A stretch of DNA of 33,388 nt from UBA5976 sp037137575 (lineage in GTDB: Bacteria; Actinomycetota; Actinomycetes; S36-B12; UBA5976). Of this stretch, positions 28,667-33,388 are shown in pieces. Below the pieces are notes generated by a model. The model saw only the letters and a program-made list of their open reading frames with translations. It was not told where the DNA came from and did not search any database. Within the stretch, counting starts at the first letter, position 1; every line of letters starts with the position of its first letter. The translations under genes were made by a program, and so were the position numbers. The DNA lies in the NCBI GenBank assembly GCA_037137575.1, contig JBAXKB010000010.1, positions 1-33,388 on the forward strand, read 5' to 3'.

Positions 28667-30874
28667 GTGGAGGGTAACGAAGTAAAAACAAGCACAGCCA
28701 TTATTGATAATGGCTCATTCGGCAAGCGCACAATTCGGTTTGAAACCGGTCGCTTAGCTCAGCAAGCAAATGGCGCAGCAAGCGTATTTCTAGACGATGA
28801 AAACATGCTGTTCTCAGCAACTACTGCAGGAAAGTCACCGAAGGATCAGTTTGATTTCTTCCCACTAACTGTTGATGTTGAAGAGCGCATGTACTCAGTT
28901 GGTCGTATTCCTGGTTCGTTCTTCCGTCGTGAAGGTCGTCCAAGCGAAGATGCAATCCTTACCTGCCGTTTGATCGATCGCCCATTGCGTCCGTCATTCG
29001 TTAAGGGACTTCGTAATGAAGTTCAGGTTGTTGTAACTGTTATGGCGCTAGATCCAAACGAACTTTATGACGTAGTGGCAATCAATGCTGCATCAATGTC
29101 AACACAGCTTGCTGGTTTGCCATTCTCTGGTCCAATTGGTGGCGTTCGAGTAGCGCTTATCAAGAACCAGTGGGTTGCATTCCCAACACACGAACAGCTT
29201 GAAGAAGCAGTGTTCGACATGGTTGTTGCCGGCCGCGTAGTTGATAACGATGTTGCGATCATGATGGTTGAAGCAGAAGCAACTGAGAACACAATCGAAC
29301 TAATTGCAGGCGGCGCGAAAGCACCGACTGAAGAAGTTGTTGCTGAAGGTCTTGAGGCTGCAAAGCCTTTCATCAAAGCGCTTTGTGATGCACAGAGCGA
29401 ACTTGCTGCTGTTGCTGCCAAGGAAACACAGGAATTCCCAGTGTTCCTTGACTACGAAGACGATGTTTTCGCTGCAGTATCTGCTGCTATTTCAACCGAA
29501 CTTGCTACTGCGCTAACCATTGCAGGTAAGCAGGAGCGCGAAACTGAACTTGATCGCATCAAGTCTGTTGTTGTTGCTCAGTTTGCCGAGCAGTTTGCTG
29601 GTCGCGAAAAGGAAGTTAGTGCAGCACTTCGCTCACTGACCAAGAAGCTTGTCCGCACCCGCGTTCTTAAAGACAAGATCCGCATGGATGGTCGTGGCCT
29701 TGCCGACATTCGATCACTTTCTGCTGAAGTAGATGTGATTCCTCGCGTTCACGGCTCTGCATTGTTCGAACGTGGCGAAACCCAGATTCTTGGCGTAACC
29801 ACATTGAACATGCTCAAGTTGGAACAGCAGATTGATTCGCTTTCACCAATTACCACCAAGCGCTACATGCACAACTACAACTTCCCGCCTTACTCAACTG
29901 GTGAGACTGGTCGTGTTGGCAGCCCGAAGCGTCGCGAAATTGGCCACGGAGCCTTGGCAGAACGTGCACTTGTGCCAGTTCTTCCAACTCGTGGTGAATT
30001 CCCGTACGCCATTCGTCAGGTATCTGAAGCTCTTGGTTCAAACGGTTCAACCTCAATGGGTTCTGTTTGTGCATCAACGCTTGCACTGCTTAACGCTGGT
30101 GTTCCGTTGAAGGCAGCAGTTGCTGGTATTGCAATGGGTCTTATCTCTGATGTAGTAGATGGCAAAACTGAATACGTTGCGCTAACCGACATTCTTGGTA
30201 GCGAAGATGCATTCGGCGACATGGACTTCAAGGTTGCAGGAACAAAAGAGTTTGTTACTGCTTTGCAGCTAGATACCAAACTTGATGGAATTCCAGCTTC
30301 GGTTCTTGCCGGCGCTTTAACTCAGGCCCGCGATGCACGCTTAGCGATTCTTGAAGTTATGGCTGAAGCGATTGACGTACCGGACGAGATGAGTAAGTTT
30401 GCTCCACGCATCATCACTGTCAACATTCCAGTGGACAAAATCGGTGAAGTTATCGGCCCTAAGGGCAAGATCATCAAGCAGATCCAGGATGAAACCGGCG
30501 CAGACATCAGCATTGATGATGACGGCACTGTTTACATTGGCGCTAGCAATGGTGAAGCTGCTGAGGCAGCTCGCGCACAGATTAACGCGATTGCAAACCC
30601 AACTATGCCTGAGATTGGCGAACGTTACCTGGGCACAGTTGTAAAGACCACAAACTTTGGTGCATTTATTTCACTTGCTCCAGGTCGCGATGGTCTTTTG
30701 CACATCAGTCAGTTGCGTAAACTCTCTGGCGGAAAGCGCGTTGAGAAGGTTGAAGATGTACTTAACATTGGCGATAAGGTCCATGTTGAACTTGCAGAAA
30801 TCGATCCACGTGGAAAGCTTTCACTGATTCCAGTTGTTGAAGGCGAAGAAGCCGATTCTGACGATAGTGAATAG
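28667..30874 (+). CDS. pnp: Polyribonucleotide nucleotidyltransferase (PNPase)
   Basis: Phosphorolytic 3'-5' exoribonuclease and RNA polymerising enzyme. It has 735 residues: first RNase PH domain (IDNGSFGKRTIRFETGRLA, FFRREGRPSEDAIL, RLIDRPLRPSF), a linker helical domain, and a second RNase PH domain (DIRSLSAEVDVIPRVHGSALFERGETQ in parts; SMGSVCASTLALLNAGVP; GSEDAFGDMDFKVAGT in parts). KH (VIGPKGKIIKQI near 595) and C-terminal S1 (about 655-725) domains follow. ATG 28661 touches the AAGGGAG Shine-Dalgarno with zero spacing. GTG 28667 is 6 nt away and yields the usual actinobacterial MEG-type N-terminus, so I prefer it. An upstream terminator implies its own promoter in 28516-28637. Codon use looks like a highly expressed gene. 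Confidence 0.96.
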   Translation: MEGNEVKTSTAIIDNGSFGKRTIRFETGRLAQQANGAASVFLDDENMLFSATTAGKSPKDQFDFFPLTVDVEERMYSVGRIPGSFFRREGRPSEDAILTCRLIDRPLRPSFVKGLRNEVQVVVTVMALDPNELYDVVAINAASMSTQLAGLPFSGPIGGVRVALIKNQWVAFPTHEQLEEAVFDMVVAGRVVDNDVAIMMVEAEATENTIELIAGGAKAPTEEVVAEGLEAAKPFIKALCDAQSELAAVAAKETQEFPVFLDYEDDVFAAVSAAISTELATALTIAGKQERETELDRIKSVVVAQFAEQFAGREKEVSAALRSLTKKLVRTRVLKDKIRMDGRGLADIRSLSAEVDVIPRVHGSALFERGETQILGVTTLNMLKLEQQIDSLSPITTKRYMHNYNFPPYSTGETGRVGSPKRREIGHGALAERALVPVLPTRGEFPYAIRQVSEALGSNGSTSMGSVCASTLALLNAGVPLKAAVAGIAMGLISDVVDGKTEYVALTDILGSEDAFGDMDFKVAGTKEFVTALQLDTKLDGIPASVLAGALTQARDARLAILEVMAEAIDVPDEMSKFAPRIITVNIPVDKIGEVIGPKGKIIKQIQDETGADISIDDDGTVYIGASNGEAAEAARAQINAIANPTMPEIGERYLGTVVKTTNFGAFISLAPGRDGLLHISQLRKLSGGKRVEKVEDVLNIGDKVHVELAEIDPRGKLSLIPVVEGEEADSDDSE

Positions 30875-30880
30875 CCACTA

Positions 30881-32206
30881 ATGGCAAAGAACTCCGCTGT
30901 GGTCCTAGGGCATGAACAACGCCCTGGGACCACACGCACTTTACTCACTGCTGAACAAGGCGGCCTGGTAAAGCGCACTGTTCTACCCGGTGGTTTGCGA
31001 ATCATCACCGAACACATGCCAGGTGTTCGCTCAGCTGCTATTGGCATTTGGGTAAATGTTGGCTCACGCGACGAGCTGCCTTCACAAACAGGTTCAGCGC
31101 ACTACCTTGAACATCTCTTGTTTAAGGGCACAAAGACTCGCAGCGCACTAGACATCTCATCATCCATCGACGCAGTTGGTGGCGAGATGAACGCCTTTAC
31201 CTCAAAAGAATTCACCTGCTTTTACACGCGGGTTCTAGACACCAGCGTGCCAACCGCAATTGATGTACTGGTTGACATGATTACTTCGGCCACCATTGCT
31301 ACTGCTGACGTGAATGGCGAACGCCAAGTTGTGCTTGAGGAAATCGCTATGCGCGATGATGATCCATCAGATTTAGTACACGAACATTTTGCGAAAGCGC
31401 TTTGGGGAGAGTCGCCACTGGGTCGCTCGATTCTGGGCACGGTGGAAAATATTTCATCCCTTTCACGCCGTTCAATTTATGGTTTCTATAACAAGTTTTA
31501 TTCGCCAGATCGGTTAGTTGTCGCTATCGCCGGCAATGTCGACCACGCTCAAGTTGTAAAAATGGTTCGTAAAGCGTTTGATAAAGGCGGCGTTGATTTA
31601 GCAGGGGATACTTCGCCATTCACGCCAACTAAACGCAAGCAAATCGTTAAGCGCACTGGCGAAACCATTTTTGTACCAAAAACAACCGAGCAATCAAATG
31701 TTGTAATCGGAGTACCAGGGTTAGATCGCGGTGACGATCGTAGATACTCACTGAGTTTGTTAAATGCCGCACTCGGTGGCGGTATGTCTAGTCGACTTTT
31801 CCAAGAAGTTCGCGAAAAGCGCGGCCTGGTTTACAGCGTGTATTCATATGCACAACAGTTCTTGGATTCAGGCATGGTCGGTGTTTATGCCGGTTGTGGC
31901 CCAGCTCGTTTAGATGCCGTTCGCGAAACCGTAACTATGGTTTTGGATGATGTGGCAGCAAATGGCATCACGGCTGCTGAGTTGGAAAAAGCCAAAGGCC
32001 AACTCGCAGGTGGCATGGTGCTCGGGCTTGAAGATACTGGTTCACGCATGAGTCGTATTGCTAAGGCTGAGCTAACCACTGGCGATGTTCCATCTGTGTC
32101 ACAGGTATTAGACCGAGTGCAAGCCGTTACGCTTGAAGATGTAAACGCCCTTGCGCATCACTTGTGGTCGCAGGAACGACTGACCACCATCGTTGGACCG
32201 GAGTAA
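30881..32206 (+). CDS. M16-family zinc peptidase (PepR-like)
   Basis: A processing-peptidase-like protein of 441 residues. The inverted zinc motif HYLEH is at 74-78 (His74, Glu77, His78) and the distal Glu lies in VVLEEIAMRDD (153-154). The GGEMNAFTSKEFT segment, and in the second half the substrate-binding SRLFQEVREKRGLVYSVYS, are typical. It follows pnp by 6 nt, as in mycobacteria (gpsI-pepR), so it is probably co-transcribed. Conserved homology begins around residue 30 (VKRTVLPGGLRI); the first 25 residues coincide with a 14-bp hairpin and look unrelated to the family. GTG 30899 is an alternative start, which also lies in the hairpin. No Shine-Dalgarno is evident before ATG 30881, so re-initiation from pnp is likely. 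Confidence 0.9.
   Translation: MAKNSAVVLGHEQRPGTTRTLLTAEQGGLVKRTVLPGGLRIITEHMPGVRSAAIGIWVNVGSRDELPSQTGSAHYLEHLLFKGTKTRSALDISSSIDAVGGEMNAFTSKEFTCFYTRVLDTSVPTAIDVLVDMITSATIATADVNGERQVVLEEIAMRDDDPSDLVHEHFAKALWGESPLGRSILGTVENISSLSRRSIYGFYNKFYSPDRLVVAIAGNVDHAQVVKMVRKAFDKGGVDLAGDTSPFTPTKRKQIVKRTGETIFVPKTTEQSNVVIGVPGLDRGDDRRYSLSLLNAALGGGMSSRLFQEVREKRGLVYSVYSYAQQFLDSGMVGVYAGCGPARLDAVRETVTMVLDDVAANGITAAELEKAKGQLAGGMVLGLEDTGSRMSRIAKAELTTGDVPSVSQVLDRVQAVTLEDVNALAHHLWSQERLTTIVGPE
30898..30934 (+). promoter_or_regulatory. 14-bp hairpin overlapping the first codons of the M16 peptidase gene
   Basis: TGTGGTCCTAGGGC at 30898-30911 pairs with GCCCTGGGACCACA at 30921-30934, with only one T-G wobble and the 9-nt loop ATGAACAAC. 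No T-run follows, so it is not a standard intrinsic terminator. It sits 24 nt after the pnp stop and 15 nt into the annotated peptidase gene. It could protect the pnp mRNA end, slow downstream translation or bind a protein. Confidence 0.7.
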
Positions 32207-32208
32207 TC

Positions 32209-32958
32209 ATGAGCGCACCAATCAAAGTTGCAGTTCTTGGCGCTCGTGGCCGCATGGGTGCCACGGTGTGCGCAGCCGTGCAGGCAAGCGCCGATCATGA
32301 GTTAGTTGCCAGCATTGATTTAGGCGACGACATCTCATCAATCGTTGCTGCTGGCGCGCAAGTTGCTGTTGATTTCACTGTGCCAGATTCAGTGATGGCC
32401 AATCTTGAATTTTTAACCGCCAATGGTATTCACGCTGTTGTTGGCACCACCGGTTTTGACTCTGTACGCATGGCTAAGGTGCAACAACTTGTTGATGCTG
32501 GGTCAAGCAATGTTCTTATCGCTCCTAACTTTGGTATTGCCGCCGTTTTGATGATGCAGTTCGCTAAAGCCGCGGCTGCGTATTTTGAAAGCGTCGAGAT
32601 TGTAGAGATGCATCATCCGCGTAAAGCCGATGCGCCAAGTGGAACAGCGCGCCGCACAGCCGAATTAATCGCGCAGGCCCGCACAGAAGCTGGCTCTGCG
32701 CCAATGCCCGATGCAACAACGGATTCGCTTGATGGTGCTCGTGGCGCACTCGTTGAAGGTGTGCCAGTGCATAGTGTTCGGGCGCAAGGATTGCTTGCTC
32801 ATCAAGAAGTTATCTTTGGTGGGCCAGGCGAGACCTTAACTATTCGTCACGATTCTTTTGATCGCGAATCTTTCATGCCTGGTGTATTGCTTGCAGTTAG
32901 CAAGATTGCCCAGACTCCAGGTTTAACTTTGGGTCTTGAATATCTTCTAGATCTGTAA
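32209..32958 (+). CDS. dapB: 4-hydroxy-tetrahydrodipicolinate reductase
   Basis: NAD(P)H-dependent reductase of the lysine/diaminopimelate pathway, feeding peptidoglycan synthesis. The 249-residue protein has the nucleotide-binding GARGRMG at 11-17, VGTTGF at 78-83, APNFGIAAVLMMQFA, and the catalytic EMHHPRKADAPSGTA with His135, His136 and Lys139. GGPGETLTIRHDSFDRESF is in the C-terminal part. I chose ATG 32209, 2 nt after the peptidase TAA with GGAG upstream, rather than the longer frame from 32164. The placement after pnp-M16 is conserved in actinobacteria. Confidence 0.96.
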   Translation: MSAPIKVAVLGARGRMGATVCAAVQASADHELVASIDLGDDISSIVAAGAQVAVDFTVPDSVMANLEFLTANGIHAVVGTTGFDSVRMAKVQQLVDAGSSNVLIAPNFGIAAVLMMQFAKAAAAYFESVEIVEMHHPRKADAPSGTARRTAELIAQARTEAGSAPMPDATTDSLDGARGALVEGVPVHSVRAQGLLAHQEVIFGGPGETLTIRHDSFDRESFMPGVLLAVSKIAQTPGLTLGLEYLLDL

Positions 32959-32971
32959 TCGGACATCCACC

Positions 32972-33388
32972 ATGGCCAAACGCATCGCGTTTATTCTCAC
33001 AGCAGTGCTTCTGGTGTATTTGGGCTTTGCTTTTAGTCGCGGCCTTGATTTACTGAACACAGATAACAGCGCTGTGAAACTACTTGGATTCTGTGTGCTT
33101 GTGTTGCCATTGCTTGGTGGCTGGCTAATAGTTCGAGAAATTCGCTTTGGCTTCAAAAGTTCAAACATGGGCCAGCAGGTGGCTGAAGATTTGCTGCCAT
33201 CGCGTGAAATCAAACCGCGCTCACCCCAGGCAGACGAATACTTAGAAACTGCCGTGGCTCGCACAAAGGCTGCGCAAGATGTTTGGCAAAACTGGTTTTG
33301 CGTGGCGCTCGGTTACGACCTATCGGGAGAGCGCAAGCTTGCCCGCGAGTCTATGCAATACGCGGTAGAACTCTTCGAACAACAGTAA
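32972..33388 (+). CDS. Small membrane protein of unknown function downstream of dapB
   Basis: A complete 138-residue frame ending at the TAA that closes the window. Two hydrophobic segments are visible, about residues 5-24 and 36-55 (VLLVYLGFAF and LLGFCVLVLPLLGGWLIV). A hydrophilic, helix-rich C-terminal half of about 80 residues (TAVARTKAAQDVWQNWF, YDLSGERKLARESMQYAVELFEQQ in parts) could be TPR-like. Mycobacteria have a conserved membrane protein next to dapB, so this is likely its counterpart. No function is recognised. ATG 32972 lies 13 nt after the dapB stop without a clear Shine-Dalgarno. Confidence 0.75.
   Translation: MAKRIAFILTAVLLVYLGFAFSRGLDLLNTDNSAVKLLGFCVLVLPLLGGWLIVREIRFGFKSSNMGQQVAEDLLPSREIKPRSPQADEYLETAVARTKAAQDVWQNWFCVALGYDLSGERKLARESMQYAVELFEQQ

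Noticed and set aside
1..33388. tRNA genes, rRNA, insertion sequences, CRISPR arrays or prophage
   Set aside because: Spacers are too short and none contains tRNA-like arms, regular spaced repeats, transposase frames or terminal inverted repeats.

Overview
The window is chromosomal DNA of an actinobacterium (Actinomycetota). The plus-strand gene order dxr-rseP-ispG-GNAT-proS ... rimP-nusA-ylxR-infB-rbfA-nrnA-truB-ribF-rpsO-pnp-M16 peptidase-dapB is the classical actinobacterial arrangement. The protein sequences (PNPase N-terminus, IF-2 Gly/Pro/Arg-rich linker, MptA/B-like mannosyltransferase) point the same way. Base composition looks moderate rather than high-GC, spacers are tiny and 1-nt TAATG stop/start overlaps are frequent. 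I infer a streamlined, possibly planktonic lineage, but genus cannot be read from the sequence.

Left part (1-11476, nearly all minus strand): a carotenoid region in two transcription blocks. Block A reads crtE - crtI - GT-C mannosyltransferase - crtB, and crtB runs off the left edge. Block B reads (gabT) - crtA-like monooxygenase - cruF hydratase - cruG-like GT2 glycosyltransferase - crtD-like desaturase. A plus-strand CDP-alcohol phosphatidyltransferase sits between the blocks. Together the genes predict GGPP to phytoene to a lycopene-type chain, then hydration of an end group, extra desaturation, 2-ketolation and glycosylation. No lycopene cyclase is visible, so an acyclic or mono-cyclic keto-carotenoid glycoside is the likely product. 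A divergent gabT / aldehyde dehydrogenase pair marks the strand switch at about 11.5 kb.

Middle (11514-20148, plus strand): aldehyde dehydrogenase, then the MEP-pathway genes dxr and ispG flanking the site-2 protease rseP, a two-domain GNAT protein, prolyl-tRNA synthetase and a HAD hydrolase. dxr has no ATG, GTG or TTG at its biologically correct N-terminus. It needs a rare start codon or carries a 1-nt frameshift.

Right part (20262-33388, plus strand): the transcription/translation operon rimP to ribF, then rpsO with a strong intrinsic terminator. pnp follows with a highly structured leader whose last hairpin sequesters its Shine-Dalgarno. Then come an M16 peptidase whose first codons form a 14-bp hairpin, dapB, and a small conserved-looking membrane protein.

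The least-explained signals are regulatory. They include candidate leaderless promoters (a -10-like hexamer exactly 6 nt before the start codon) at crtE, the mannosyltransferase, gabT, the aldehyde dehydrogenase and ispG. A 10-nt motif is shared by the two crt-block genes. A structured infB leader contains two tandem twin hairpins overlapped by a coupled 24-codon reading frame. No tRNA, rRNA, insertion sequence or CRISPR array was seen, and no gene-free stretch exceeds 300 bases.
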